DNA of 64,000 nt from assembly GCA_012295275.1 (NCBI GenBank), contig CM022668.1, positions 9,435,041 to 9,499,040 of the forward strand, written 5' to 3'. Below are positions 22,429 through 37,616 of this stretch, one piece after another. The position numbers and the translations under genes are program-made. The notes beneath the pieces were generated by a model that had not been told where the DNA came from, searched no databases, and saw only the letters and a list, made by a program, of their open reading frames with translations. The first letter of the stretch is position 1. The number at the start of each line of letters is the position of its first letter. Source of the stretch: Chrysomallon squamiferum (taxonomy: Eukaryota > Mollusca > Gastropoda > Neomphalida > Peltospiridae).

Positions 22429-23104
22429 CACAAATACATTCACTCTAACATACCACAAATAAATAATCACATTAACAGACAAAGTGTTTTGCAGGCTGGA
22501 TAAACAGGACTGAAATGGTGGAATAGTTTGTTCACCCTTTACAATATGTTATTTATGTTAACTGTTACATAATTGTAACCTTATAGCTAACTTTATTTGA
22601 AATATTTCTAAACCACAAGATACTTACAATGCCCTTTTGAAAGAAAATAATAAATAAATAAATAATAATAGTAATAATTATTAGTATTAATATTTCTATT
22701 ATTATTACATATTAAAAAAAAAAAGAAAAAAAAAAAATGACCTTATTATTGTAACTAGTGTGTGTGTTCATGTATACAGCAGGAGCTTCAATACTTAAAT
22801 TCTTTCCATACAAACTCGACTAGTAAGTCAATAAATGTATACACAACCTATTTAGAGATGCTATAAATGAGTTGGCAAAGTCACATCTGTGATGTACAGA
22901 GAAAGATCAAGATTTCTCAGTATTGATTGGCAATAGACTTTGCCTTGAACTAGCTAGCAATTTAACCATGGACCACCTGATTGCAGGTCATTACTAGGGA
23001 AGGAACAAGGGATGGTTACAATTTTCAATCCTTCAGCAAACATGCAGTCTAGGAAACATTCCAAAAAGATTTCGTTTGTGTGTGTGTGTAAAGTACTCTT
23101 GGAC

Positions 23105-23345
23105 CTTGCTTGACCCTGTCTGCTCCTCTTGTGTTTTCATGTCTGTTACTCTGCTAGACTGTATTCATATCAGCAAGACTCTGTCCACATTGGCTAGGCT
23201 CTGTCCCAGGCTGCTAGACTGTATCCATCTCTATTTGACTCTTGTCTACATCAGCTAGGCTGCTAGACTGTACCTGTGTCTGCTAGTCTGTGTTTGTGTG
23301 ACAGACTCAATCCATGTCTGCTAGACTACATCCATGTATGTAGCA
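23105..23345. repeat. degenerate ~24-30-bp minisatellite (CTGCTAGACTGTATCCAT-like)
   Basis: Repeated variants of CTGCTAGACTGTATCCAT, TCAGCAAGACTCTGTCCACA and GGCTAGGCTCTGTCCCAG. Roughly nine diverged copies. No coding signal; the small open frame here (23,076-23,258) is explained by the repeat. Confidence 0.75.
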
Positions 23346-25006
23346 TCCATACATACATCCATATATGAGCTATATCATCTGTTGAGAGTTGAAGCCAATC
23401 AATCTCTGACTTTGTTGATGCAGACAGACTCCTCTGTTATTGAGCTCATGTTCTATTAATATCACATTCACTTTGAGACTGAGTAGCTGGAAATAACCAC
23501 CTAACTGTTCTTACTGACTGGTGCCTGCGCACTGAGTGATAGTGGATTATCTTCCAAATAATACAGCTGCTTTCTTTTTGTGCTGCTGCTGTGGTTTGCG
23601 AAAAGGAATACATGCTGGTTTGTTATACAAATATAATACGAGTTACGTAACTCCTTTCACCTTGAAATGACTCTTGTTATAGATTCAGAATAAAAAAATT
23701 AAAAGAAATTAAATAAATAAAATGTTGATTAGTTATCCATTGCATATTTGTACTGGATTTCATCAATTTGGCGTCAGTTTGCAATTTTAATACATAATCA
23801 ACAACATTTAATATACCTGTATGTAAATACTGTAATTTAAACCTAAGAAAACAATATTACATATTATTTTCAACCTGCTGTTTAGCATACCTCTTAGTGG
23901 TCTACTATTACAAATTATTACATAAAAAATATTTCAATAAAGTACAACTTAAATATATATTTTTTTTTTTTAAATTTGCAAGGTTTTATGTAAAAACCAG
24001 ATGTTTTATGTAACAAAGTGACATCACTAAGTTATAAAAACTTGTAATATACTGACTGTGACATCTATGTCAGTTTTAAGAATGTCACAGTAAAACAATA
24101 CACTGTATAACATACCTACATCAATATCAGTTTTACATTATTACACAAAGTGTAACAAAGATTGTAATGTCAGGGTAACATTAAGTCATTTAAAATTTAG
24201 ACTAATTATGTATTATTAAAACCCTGACTATACCTAATTATATAATTGTAAAACAGTTAACAGTGTATAACAAACTACTACTATGTAATAAATTGTAGGC
24301 TATACATACAGTAACAGTTATTTTCAAAACAAAAACACCTGACATAATACATGTTTAATCACATTTATGTAATAAAAACATGTAACAATTTGTTTTGGCA
24401 GCTTTGAAACACTGTTGTCAAAAATCAAGGTAAAACTTGAACCATCTGGATTTTAAATCATATGACTATATATGGGGACTCTTTGTGGATGTATTATTAT
24501 TATTATTATTATTGATAAGCATGTACATGTGTGTCTGTGTGTGATAAATACAATGGCAAATGTTGTATTTCACAAAGTCATTACACTAAATTAAGTTTCA
24601 TGCCAAATTAACACTGTCAAAAACATAAATTAAGCATCAGACGTTCTTTGTATTAATAACACAATGGCAGAGAACAAGTTCCTCTATAAACTATAGCAAT
24701 ATTAAATTACAGTGCTATAATAATTATATAGCATGGCTAACAGCAGCAAAAAGCTGCAGTTGAAATCTAGTCAAGCAGAACATTTTTTAGATATATTATA
24801 TATTTGGCTGATTACCTGTAGAATAACCTTTTTTTTTTTTTTTTTTTTTTAATCTCTGTGTGTTTTCATGTAAAAACATGGTGTTTTGAACTGTTTTTAT
24901 CTATACACTGGTTTAATCTAGTCCTTGTTAATTTACAGTGCATAGAACATCAAAGGCCATGGTTCTCAATATAATACTCTATGTGTGTGTGTGGTTTTGT
25001 TTTTTC

Positions 25007-25068
<62 letters not shown>

Positions 25069-27819
25069 CCAATCATATTTGATGTCTAATAATGTATTAA
25101 ATAATGATGTAGTAACAAAATAATCATTTACTAAGTTTCACAGAAATGTAATAGGTGTATATGTGTTTTTATGTATAAATTCTTAGTTGTTTTGTCTGTA
25201 TGTACATTTTATACTCTTTGCAACAATTATATTTAGTAAAATTATACAGGCTATAATCCTACAGTTAATAAAGAACAAATGCATCTATAGACATGCTAAA
25301 CCATTTTGTTTAAAAAAATTAGTCAGTGTATAATCTGGTTTGAATATAAATGCTTTTCTATATTGAAATAGTTTGTATGTTCTTCAGCATTTTTTTGAAC
25401 AAACAAACAGTACTAATGAACTTTAAAGACTGGTTATTTTAGAAATGTGTGGGTTGCAAGGAAATAATTTGTCTCATTCTAAATTAAAGGTTCATTTGCA
25501 GCATAGCATGTGCTATTTCACTATTCACCTATCTATTCTTGGAAAAATGGTGGTAAAAATAAAACACTGATATAAATCTCAGGTTCAAAAACAGTATATA
25601 CAGTCCCTTTTTAAATTCCAATTAATGTCTTATTTTATCGTACTGTGAAACTCATTATATATATATCCCATACAGTGATGACATACCTCACTGCTAAAAT
25701 CCTGTATCAGGCCCTGGATTAAGTTTTGTTTCAAATAATGCATAAATAAATCTAAATGTTCACAACACAAATATATATCCACACGTACAAAATCACCACC
25801 AATAATTGTAGGCACAGTAGTAGTGTTGTAAATAAATATTTCACATTTGATTGACATAGAAACAAAATATTAGAATTTAAGCTGAAAAAATTAGCACTAG
25901 TTAAAAAAGTAATTTAATTATAGTGAAATATAAACAGTTTCTATTTGTCTTTCCATCAACCTCCTCTCCTCTCTCTCTTTCAGTATTTACTATTTTTTGT
26001 AAGTGAATATATATTAAAAAAAAACCTGTTTCTTCTTCATCAACAAATAAATAAATATCACATTACCTTTTCAATCACAAACCAATATTTAGAAACAATG
26101 AAGTAAAAACATATAGTTATCCAGAGTTTTTAAAACCATGTGCAGTTAGCTAAAACACAGTGCTTATTAAAACATCTGCACAGAAATCAAACACACTAAG
26201 TGTTTTAATCTTGGTACTACCAACATATTAGATTATCTAGAACTTGAGTAGTCCGAACTAGGTTAAGCTGGGGACACCAGAAATGGGTCAGTAATAAAGA
26301 TTAGCGTCTACCAGGTGCTATCTGAAAAGTTTTTGTAGACAGGTGGGCAATAGACAAACAATGTAATTTATTTCTATGGCATCTGGATATGTCAGGTGAA
26401 AAAAGAAAAAAAAGAAAGATAGAAAGACAACTGAAACTACAGAAAATCATGTCAAAGGTTAATAAACTAGAGGTCAAGAGTTTCTGCCTTATGAACAAAG
26501 ATAAACAGCTTTTAAGACTTTTTATGTGTAAAATGATTTTGTTTTCATAACAAACTTTTGTTTTAACAATAGCTAGATCAGTAGATGTATACATTAAAAT
26601 AAAATAAATATGAATAAAAATCCCCATATAAATACACACAAATGTACTCTATGTCCAGTGTAACAGATACACACATAAATGCAATCACTCACACACACAT
26701 GCACATACATACACACACTTTCTAAAACAAAGACCTGTACAAAATTCTCTCACCTTTTAGCCAAAGAGAAAGAAAGGAAAAAACCAGACAGTTTATTTTT
26801 AAACCTGTGACAATCTCAAATAAACAATCATTCTCAGCTAATGGAAGAAACGAAGTCAGCTCCATCAGGCATGTACACGAACACTTTAACACGTCTTTAT
26901 TCAGTCAACAAATACCTCAACTGCAACTGCATTTCAGTGCCTTCTTAAATATGTTCAGTTTACAAGTACACGAATATTTTTGTTTGAAGTTAATAATAAT
27001 AATAATAATAACTCAAACATGTTAAAAAGTAAATGTATATATTCAAGATTTCTTTTTAACATGTGTGTACATGAATAACAAGCTCAAACTTCATTATTTC
27101 AAATTTTCCTTCATATGTGAAGTTACTACACAAAAGCAGTAAGAACAACACTTTTACGTACAGTCCTATAAATATTTCAGATTTTCATTCATTATAAAAG
27201 TATAAGTTGTTAAATGTCAACATTATTTAAAAAAAATTAAGTGTATTAGTGATTTGCAGTACAACATAACTGATATTTCAGATATTCATTTCTATAAAAC
27301 TGTAAGCTGTTAGGGACAACATTATCATGGAAATGTCATCTAAAATTTCCATTCATGTAGTCCTTTTTTTTTTTACACTAATACTGTCACATACAACATT
27401 GTCCTTATTACAGATTTTCAATCACATGGTCATTTAACTGTACAACTCAGCTGTCATTTCACATTTTCATTCACATCTTCCATTAACATCACCAGACTTC
27501 TGCACCATTGTTACTTTGTTACACCACGAATATATCCCATAAGCATCAGTGCTGACATGGACAGCAATGTGATTTATTATTTGTTATTGACATTATCAAC
27601 TGTTCTTGGCCAAAATAAGACTTTCCTTTTCTTAAGAAGTAATAATTATAATGATTGTAATGATGATGATGATGATTTCATGGTACCACTGATGCTTGCA
27701 GCATTCTAATGAACATACAGCTGATAGAATGTTAATAATATCATCAATATAAATAATATACATACTGCCTTTGTAAAATATGCACACATCTCAGTACTGT
27801 TATTATCATCAAAAGTGTT

Positions 27820-28605
27820 TTTCCTTGATATTGTTGTCATTGTCATCATCACTATCATTTTAATTAATTTTTCTCAGTTTAATTTTCATCTTCATCATAA
27901 TAAACATTGTTATTTTTACTTTAATATGACTTTATTTCAGATTAACATCACGATCACGAACATCTTTATCTAACCATAGTGATTTTATCATCCTCAACAT
28001 TAATATAAAGATCTAACATAATCTGAAATTCATCTTTATCATTACAATTATCATTTATTTCTCTTCAGCATTATCAGCTTTTTATTCTACAATATGATTT
28101 TCATCATCAACATTATGACCTGAAAATCGTCATCATCGTTATCATCATCATCACATCTTTATTATGATCTTATATCATATCATCATAAATATAATGGCTT
28201 TATAGGACCTTCATATTAGCATCAGTGTTTTTATTTTACCTTAATATTGTCATCAACAGTATCTTTATCTCACAATGTTATCCATGTCAACAGTGTTTTT
28301 ATCTCAATGTTATCATTACTAGCAGTGTCTTTATATGACTGTAATATTATCATTATCAACAGTATCTGTATATCACTTTACTACTATCTTCAGCAGTTTT
28401 TATCTTACTTAATGTTATTATCAACAACTGTGTTTATTGCACCTTATTATCATCATCAAAACATTGGCTATACACGACCATAATATTATCAATAATACAC
28501 TGTCTCTATCACTCACTGGTAACAGTATCATCATCAACAGTGTCCTTATCTCACCTTAATACTCTCATCATCATCACCACCATCACCACCATCATATGAA
28601 TTGAG
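27820..28605. repeat. degenerate ~40-bp minisatellite (ATCATCAACAGTGTCTTTATCTC-like)
   Basis: More than ten diverged copies of a unit containing CATCAACAGT(G/A)TCTTTATC followed by TCACCTTAATATTATCAT. The last copy, near 28,520-28,570, is among the best. The unit is itself built on CAT/ATC trinucleotides, which grade into pure CATCAC at about 28,565-28,595. Confidence 0.75.
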
Positions 28606-29987
28606 CACAGAAATGTCTTCACGTGGTATATTTTTCCTACTAGTATACTATAAAAACCTTACAGAGAATAGCAGTAAATAGTTATATAGATACGATGCTA
28701 CAAATCAATACACAGTAAACACATTGATAAACATAATTACACTCATCTACTCAAACTACTAGCCTCAAATACTCCACGACAACAATCCTTCGTACAACCA
28801 GTGTTGTAAATTTATCTCTCAGTTTTGTCAACTGTGAAGATGTTATCATGATATGTATGTAACAAATTCACATTCATATTAATATTTGTTTACGAACACG
28901 TACAAGTTCCTGCAAGTAGAAATTGAAAAATACAAGCTCTAGTCATACAACTGAAGATACGAACTCATAAACTAGATTCAATGAAAAAGAAATCAAAGAA
29001 ATGTTTTTTAATTAACTACATGGCTTTCAATAAGCTGTCAAATGCATTATTAAAAATACTCCTGCTGTATTTTGCTGAATTGTGGAACTCTGACCTGAAG
29101 AAATAAATTAAATATATTATTGTAACAGTAAACAGATCAGACTTATCACCAAGCAGGGGAAGCCACTCTGTTTGATCAAGAAAAATGATAAATAAATAAA
29201 TTTAAAAAACAATCCAGAAAATATTTAACCAGTGTTCATATTTCAAGGTAATTCTAATCTTGTTGAAAATACTGAAGTATGAATTTATATTTGATCTAAA
29301 CAAAATGAAAACGACTGATGACTATTTGACTTGATGGGAATTCAGAATGTGATAAATGTTCTTCAGAAAAAATTAGTTATGTTACAATGACTGAATGAAT
29401 GATTATCAATATCTGAGCACCAAATTGTATCAGTTATTGGCTATCATACAGAGGTAAACACAAAAATATTAATTAATTAATTAATATTTAAAATATAACA
29501 GAGTATATATGGTTGAGCCCAACAGAAAACTGACAAATATGATGATGTTTAAAAATGTTATATTAACATTATAGATTGTATAATGCTACAGTAAATAAAT
29601 ATCAAAGTAAATATTTTTAAATATATGTCTTTTAGCATTGATTAACTGGTATTTAGTTGTCTTTATTGTTTTTGTTTTTCCATATTATTGTAATTATTAT
29701 TAGTAGTGGTAACATTATGGAAACGAACTGTTATTTTTGTAGTAATATTAGTATTATTTATTTATTACAATTTATTGTATTTGAATTTAATTGTGTTTTA
29801 TAATATCACATATATAACATATTGGTAACTGTTTATATACAGTAAATATTAAAATTTTAATTTAAGGGTTTCATTAAGATGACATTTTTAATCTTCCTGA
29901 CACATATACTTTTTGTCTAAGACATTTGCAAGAATCTTTTAATATTTTTTATTAATTTAATAATAAAAACTATAAAATAAAAATAAA

Positions 29988-30018
<31 letters not shown>

Positions 30019-30422
30019 AAATGCAACACTGAAGTAACAACACTCAAATTAATTTAAAAAATTAAAAAAAAATTAAAAAAAAATTAAAAAAAGCCAGAAT
30101 GTTGGTAAGTCTGGAAATCTCTTTTTAAGAATCCAAAATCTAAATATAAATATTATCAATAAATATCAGCCATGTTTTTGGTTTAGAAGCCAAAGGCTAT
30201 CTTTAATGCATATTTTTTCTTTAAAGTTATTTAATTATTTCCATTTATCTAATTTTCTTTTTCAATTTTACCTTTCATATTTTTTTTTTGTTATCTTGTT
30301 TTTATCTCATCTTCTCTCCTCACCATATGTATCTATATTTCTGTTATATTTTTAAGTATGTATGTGTATTGAATATGTGTTTTATATACACACATACACT
30401 CACAAGAGTCACATAAGACTTA

Positions 30423-30464
<42 letters not shown>

Positions 30465-30844
30465 AAGAAAAAAGAATCAACTTACATCAAGCAGTATATG
30501 TCAGGTATGTGTTTACAAGAGAGTACTGGTTTTTGTGTGATGTATATGTATGTACATGTACAGATGTGGCCACGAGTGTAAAATAACAACAGTGACAATG
30601 ATTACTATCTTCTACAAATGTAAAAACAACAACCAATATATTTGTGGATTGTAAGTATACAATGACAGGGAAGAAAAAAATATACAATCGTAAGGAATAT
30701 TTGGAATTTATGCTGTAGCTTAAGTTTATATTTATCTGTGCATGATACCTGTTAAGGTAAAGAAAGTATCTGATGACTTTTCCAGTTATTACACTAACAA
30801 TGATGTTTACAGTAAATAATAACTTTAACAATAACTGTAAATGT

Positions 30845-30975
30845 AATGATAGTAGTAGTAGCAATAGGAGTAGTAAGTTTTAGCAGTAGTGATAGTAGTG
30901 GTAATAGTACTAGTAATAGTATTAGTTCTAGTGGTAATGGTGGTGGTGATAATGGGAGTAACAGTAGTAATACAA
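30845..30975. repeat. degenerate AGT trinucleotide repeat
   Basis: AGTAGTAGTAGCAATAGGAGTAG-type sequence, with GGT and AGT triplets. It yields long Leu/Ser/Pro frames on the minus strand (30,487-31,003), which I do not regard as genes. A similar tract is at 44,800-44,950. Confidence 0.85.
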
Positions 30976-31276
30976 ATGTTAAAGTGTATTGAAATGCCAA
31001 CAAATAAGTTTATTGTTTATTCATTACAATAATTAAGATATATGACAGTTATTTCCTTTATACTGAATCAAGGAACAAGTTGCAATTTCTGATTCTGAAT
31101 TGTTACTGAATCATCATTTTTAGAGATTTTGACAGAAAAACCTACTTAGAAATGAATCATATGGTATTTGTATTGTCACTATGTGAGAGTAGAATACTGA
31201 TGTCTTCAAGGAATACCAAAGTCAGCTGAAGACTATTCTTTCCAGTTAGGACTAAGGAATCATTAATGATGTCATA

Positions 31277-31861
31277 CCGTATATACTTGTGTATAAGTCG
31301 AATTTTTGGGAGACTATATTAAGGTAATATTTTGGGGGTCGACTTATACATAGGTAATGCTTTTGAAGCTGTTGCTGAAGAGGCCCATTTTGACTTTTTT
31401 TTGCTACGGGATGCATCTAAAATAATCGTGGTCTTTCAGCTTTTCAAAAATATAATTTTATCGTATACATTTTTTTGAAAAATTAAATAACAAAACCAAA
31501 TATGAATGTAAAACATGATATTCTTCCGTTTAATGAAATAAAAATACATTTTAAAGCGAGAAAACCGTTAGTACAGCGTTATGCCTTACGGGGTCTTGCA
31601 ATGATTTAGGCTATAGCTCGTGTAATACATGCATTTACGTTATTATGGTATGTTCGTGCAAGTTACAGCTCGTGCAAGTTATGTTACAGTAGGCATACAA
31701 TGTAGGCCTTCATGGCACTGTCACACTGGTCTAAAAATAGTGACGGTGCCTGGAATCTACAGTCGACTTATACACAAGTAATACCTAAAATGATGCAATT
31801 TTTGGTCTTAAAATACACATCAACTTATACATAAGGTCGCCTTGTACACAAGTATATACGG
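31277..31861. mobile_element. non-autonomous TA-flanked DNA transposon (MITE), 585 bp
   Basis: Terminal inverted repeats with 17 identical bases, CCGTATATACTTGTGTA, then continued partial identity (AAGTCGA against AAGGCGA). Both ends are flanked by TA (31,275-31,276 and 31,862-31,863), the target duplication of Tc1/mariner/pogo-type transposons. Inverted subterminal copies of the motif GTCGACTTATACA occur at 31,338, 31,762 and (diverged) 31,818. No transposase frame inside. The element is well preserved relative to other fossils in the window. Family naming beyond TA-targeting is not attempted. Confidence 0.85.
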
Positions 31862-32859
31862 TATATGTGATTTAAAATCCCAAAGGCAATGTAACAGTCA
31901 GTTCATTTTCAGTTAGCAGCAAGAAATGGTTTATATGTATCTACCTACCCACAGACAGGAAAAATAATTCTGATAAACCAGATAGAGATCTAGATGGAAT
32001 GGAAAACAACCTAATGAGGGATGGTTGTGTAACCTGTTATGCCTCATACACATGCCCTAACCTCTAAGCTACAAGCTGTCTTGAGAATGGAGTAATAAAG
32101 GTAACAGCAAGATGAAAATTGCAATCAATATTACAGAAACAACAATTCAAACCAAATAGGATGATAAATGTGCACTCAACATATTCATGTTCCCATTTAT
32201 CAAACACAATACTCAGGTACTGCAAGATAACAGTGGGAACGTGTTTAAAAAATAACAGATGATAAACTGTGTTAAGTATAGACGTAAGACAACCGAAATA
32301 AAAACCTGCTTGTGTTATAAATGTTCATTCAGCATAATAACACATTTCATTTATCAAAACAAAGTTTTAACATACTTGAGGCCAACAATGTGAATTTATA
32401 TTAACTCTTTCTGTTGTAGAAAAAAAATCTGTACCCAACAGGTGGGCAGTGTTTACATCCAAGCTTCAACTAATCTTGTCACATTGGAAGTGAAAACTCA
32501 TTATTTTGTAAACTGTAAAGGATTAAAAAATAAACAAGACATGTGAAAAAAAAAATATATATATATAAATAATGATGCCACCAATTTAGGAGACAAATGA
32601 CATTTGCTTATTCAGCAAACTTTTAATTTTAAGTTTCATTTAGATATAATTTAAAAGTTTAGGTTTGTTTGGTTGTTTTAGTATTTTAGAAAGAATAATG
32701 GCATCCACATTTAAACATTTGACCCATTTTTAAACACTACTTATGTTTTTCCTTTAAAATTAAATGCAGTAACAATGTATGAATTTAGACTATTTCTAAA
32801 GCATCTGGTCTGGATAAACTTAACTTTTTGTCACTTTGTCACCGCATCTAATAGTTTCT

Positions 32860-33750
32860 GATAATAGAATACCATTCCAATATACATTCTAGACTTTAAC
32901 TGCTGTATGACTAATTTTGTTATCAACAAGTGATCTCAGCTTTCAGACCAATGACATAATCACTTTAAAAATAATTCTGACATGGAATTATGATACCAGC
33001 AGCCATCTACCAGAGCTAAAATGTAACCCAGTGTATCACTCATTCTAGAACCAAAATACAATTCCTGTTTTCAGAGCAATCATTAAACTACTTGGTATCA
33101 GAATCAGGCCTGTTATAACACCTTTAATAAAACGTCTTGAATGTAGTACCAGATTATGCTATTATGTTCAATTTTATTTTATTGTTGTACATAATTTACA
33201 TATTACATCTTTCTCAAAGTCTACCATTATAGAAACAATTATTTACTACCTCCGTTATTCACAGACTACCATTTAATTTGATACTGCTATCAGGTTCAGT
33301 TCCCAAGATCTATTACACTTCAGACTAAAGGCATAACCAGTATGACACCAAGTCTGTATGAATTCCTTATTGTTCCAGACATTTTCAGCTCTTCAAGAAA
33401 AACATTTTCTTTCTGTACTATTTAATAACATATAAATATATATTATATAAAAAGATCAGATCCTATATTCTACCAGATTTCAGCCCAATGACTCAACCAG
33501 AAGGAGATCACTTAGGCATCTGCCTACTCAACACTAGATTTTCTTTTACTTTTTTCAGAATCTACAAGAAAAGTAATCTTCTTCTGTACCATTTAATTAC
33601 AGATACCATCAGTAGCAGATCCCATGAGCTACCAGACTTAAGGCTTAAAGGACAACCAGCAATAGATTCATTCTGCATACATTAAATTAATACTGTCCCA
33701 TCCAATCAATACTTGATTTTCTTTCACTATTTTCAGTCCCTGATAGAAAA
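32860..33750. repeat. degenerate long-period (~160-170 bp) tandem repeat
   Basis: Recurring blocks: TTCTGTACTATTTAAT (33,411), TTCTGTACCATTTAAT (33,582), ACTACCATTTAATTTGATAC (33,266); CAGACTAAAGGCATAACCAG (33,322) against CAGACTTAAGGCTTAAAGGA (33,635); ACACTAGATTTTCTTTTAC against ATACTTGATTTTCTTTCAC; TTTTCAG-TC at regular spacing. About four to five copies, heavily diverged. The open frame at 33,488-33,685 is part of it. Confidence 0.65.
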
Positions 33751-33904
33751 GCACACCTTAATGACACCTGACAGGTTTTAGTATTCAGGTCGGAATTATT
33801 GGATTGTAAATGTTCATTAAGCTTTCTTAGTTGGTGTCTTACTGTTCTGATCAATAATTTATTCAGTTATGCATCAATAATTCAACAGTATAGCTTTTGT
33901 ACAC

Positions 33905-33942
<38 letters not shown>

Positions 33943-34361
33943 GCCAATGTTAAAGAAGTAAATTAAAAAGTAACATGTAGTACTAGTAGTAATAATAAAA
34001 ATTGAAATGATGTTTGAAAAATATTTTAAAAAATGAGATAGTCCCAACAAATACTTAATAACTGTATGTTCTATTAAAAAAAGGAAAATACACACACACA
34101 TAAAAAAATATATATAAATAAATAAGACAGACATTAATGAGTTTTTTCAAATCCATCCAAAAAAAGCACCAAATCTCTCACTCTCTCTGTCTCTCTCTCT
34201 CTCTCACACACACATATATATACATACATAGACAAATTAAATAAAATAACTTACCATGTGATCAGTTAATCTGTTCTCTAATAAATAACACTGGTCATAA
34301 ATCCTTGACAATCACGGCCATTGTTATGTTTATTTCCCAGAACAATAATTATCACAGTCTG

Positions 34362-34399
<38 letters not shown>

Positions 34400-35637
34400 T
34401 AAATAATAAAACAACAACAGAATAATAAACAGAAAATTTAACACACAGCTCTGAAATAAATTACATGAATTAGTGGGGTAGTTATTGTCATCTAATGATA
34501 AAATCTTTGAACTGTGGAAACAGTTGGTAATACCCACGCATCATACTGGCCCACTGAAAACTTTACACACCAGAGAATCTGTAGAAACTCAATGTATTGT
34601 GACCTTTACAGGAATATTCAGTTTGTGACCACTGCAGCAAAAGCACTTATAAAAGATAATCAGGATAATAATCATTTTGAAAAATACATGAAGATATTGT
34701 AGAAGTGTTAATAATAAATAAATAAATAAACAAAATAAATAATATATTATAAAAAACACATTTTTGTAACAATAGTTCAGTTACTTCTGCTGTCAACAGA
34801 CAACACTCACTGGTACAGATACCATTACTATATATAGAGCTACTAGACTACTACTACTAGTACTACTACCAGTGGTATAATGATAACAAATTTTTTAGTT
34901 GTTATCTATAACAATATTTAAATTAAAATAAATTTAGTCATAATTATTTTTTAGTTATACTCAGAATCAAACTTTAGAAATGGAATGTCCCAAATAAAAA
35001 AAAATTCATAACACTAACCAGAATCATGTTCAAGTAAGTTATAAAGCAGTTAACAAATTAATTCTTATAAATTATAATTTGGCACAGCTGTTATAGATTT
35101 ATGGATAGTCAGGTAATATTTTCAAATCCTAAAACACTAATTCAGGTTAATAAATAATAAATTACATGGCAATTATGTACACAAATCCATATATTGGGCA
35201 CGATATAAATATATACACATTAATTCTGTATTATTTCAGACATTAGTTAATATGTAGGTTCAGTTTAGGCACCACCCATTGTTTGTTTTCTTGTTTATAG
35301 GATTTTGAGGGATTTCATTCCACCAGTAATATCTCTGAGAATACAAATATTCCAAGAAAGATGTATTACTATAAAATTTAAGGTTTATTCTGATCTTCAG
35401 AAATCAACATTTGGTTTCCTTTTGTTTCTTTTAATGGTTTTATTACAGTCTTTGTAACGAAAATTAACCCAATCCCCTCACTATAATACTGTTGGTGCTA
35501 CTTCTACTACTTTACTACAAGTACTACTACCAGCACCACCAGCACCAGTTCTATGATTATTACTGCTAACATTATTTTTTTAATTATTAACATTTTCATC
35601 ATTGTTGTTATTACTATTCCATAGTACTACAACAACA

Positions 35638-35677
<40 letters not shown>

Positions 35678-35929
35678 TTAACACCTTTAAGAACAGTTGC
35701 AGAATGTAACGAATAATCTATTGAGGTGAAGTACAACTGGAAACAACAGCTGTTAAATAATCACTGTTTAAACACAGATATGAGATATTAAAAATATATT
35801 TTATAGCTGTACCTTAAAATATTCTACTGACATGTTTTGGGGTTAATTTGATATCAATTTCTCTCTTCTTTTAAAAAAAAAATATATATATATATATATA
35901 TATTTACTTATTTATTTGTATATTTTTAA

Positions 35930-36078
35930 TTTTAATTTATTAATTTTTAATTTAATTATTTTTTAATTCAATTCAATTTATTTATTTAATTTAATTTAAT
36001 TTAATTTAATTTAATTTAATTTAATTTAATTTAATTTAATTTAATTTAATTTAATTTAATTTTATTTTATTTTATTTT
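35930..36078. repeat. (AATTT)n pentanucleotide repeat
   Basis: A run of TTTAA/TTAAT units, pure from about 35,990 to 36,060, ending in a TTTTA run. Confidence 0.95.
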
Positions 36079-36452
36079 GAAGAAAACTATGTAGCTTTTG
36101 ATAAATGATAAACTGGTCACAGGGAATAAACTGCAGTGGGAAATAGTAAGTGTCAAGGATTGATCCTGTGATGAACCATTCTCCAGACCAGTTAATACCA
36201 CTGACTAAAGAACCATCTCCCCAATATGCTATAATATCACTGATACGAGAAATGAGTTTGTATTTTTATTATTAAAAAGATTATTTTTTTAAAATACTGT
36301 TTTAGAAAATTAACAAGTATGAATTAAATATCATAAATAATAATAATAATAATAATAATAGAAAAGTAATATTATTATTATTAATGACAAATAAAAAAAT
36401 ATATATAGAATAAAATAGAAATTAATAAAAAAAATAATTTAATTTAAAACAA

Positions 36453-36486
<34 letters not shown>

Positions 36487-36875
36487 GTAATAATAATAAT
36501 AATAAAATATTTGCTTTCAACAAGTCTTTCTTTACCTCCAGACATTTAAAAATCAGGATTCCCATAAACACAAACTGACAGACATATAAATAAGTAAGGA
36601 TATCATATTAATGTTCATCTTGAAACAGAATATTTAATATGATGTCTGACAAGCAATTTGGACAATTTGTCAAGATGGTTATCTTTTAATATTTCACTTT
36701 AGCCAACTGTAGATAATTTGATTTTCATTGTATAACTATATGTATCTGAAACACTTTTTATTTTTTTTGCTCTTATGTGCACTTGATTACTTAAAAAGAT
36801 ATTATCATTCTGTCATAGAAATTTCATAATCATACCAATGTGAGAAAAAATGTTAAAGTGTATGTGTGTGTGCCT

Positions 36876-36991
<116 letters not shown>

Positions 36992-37585
36992 AGTTTCTCA
37001 ACACTTGACACTTTAACTCAAAAGTAGAAGTTTTAGAACAAGATACAAGTCTCATACTTGATTTAAGTGTTTTAAATTCTCATATTAATCATGTATTGTT
37101 TGTTCAACTCTCACATCCTGGCAGACCACTTGTAACAAACATTCACAAAGTTATTACTGCATGTTACTTTGAACCAGTAGAGTAATTATTATTAGTTTAC
37201 TTGAATTAAAAACTTAGATGTCAATAGAAATAATCATTATTAACAAATAATATATTACTAATAAAATAAAATGTATTATTTTTTAATATTAATCTAAATA
37301 TCAAATTAGAACTGTATATAGTACTGAGAAAGATAAAGAGACAGATACATATTTAAATAAAAATTTGGGGTTTTTTGGTTGGGTTTTTTTCTTTCTTATT
37401 CAAATTATTGTATAAATATTAGTCACAGTAGGGTAGAAACAATTTTTCTTTCAGATGTTGTATGACCGTAAATAAATATATATACAAAAAAAAGAATGTA
37501 TCTGACACTTAAAAGTAAATTCGTATTTTGGGTGTAAAAAATGTTCATTCATTAAAATCAGTTGCATTCATATTACAAACAAACA

Positions 37586-37616
<31 letters not shown>

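Noticed and set aside
30362-31003. Frames of up to 125 codons around 30.4-31.0 kb
   Set aside because: Built on a CA tract and degenerate AGT repeat; Leu/Ser/Thr bias and no domain.
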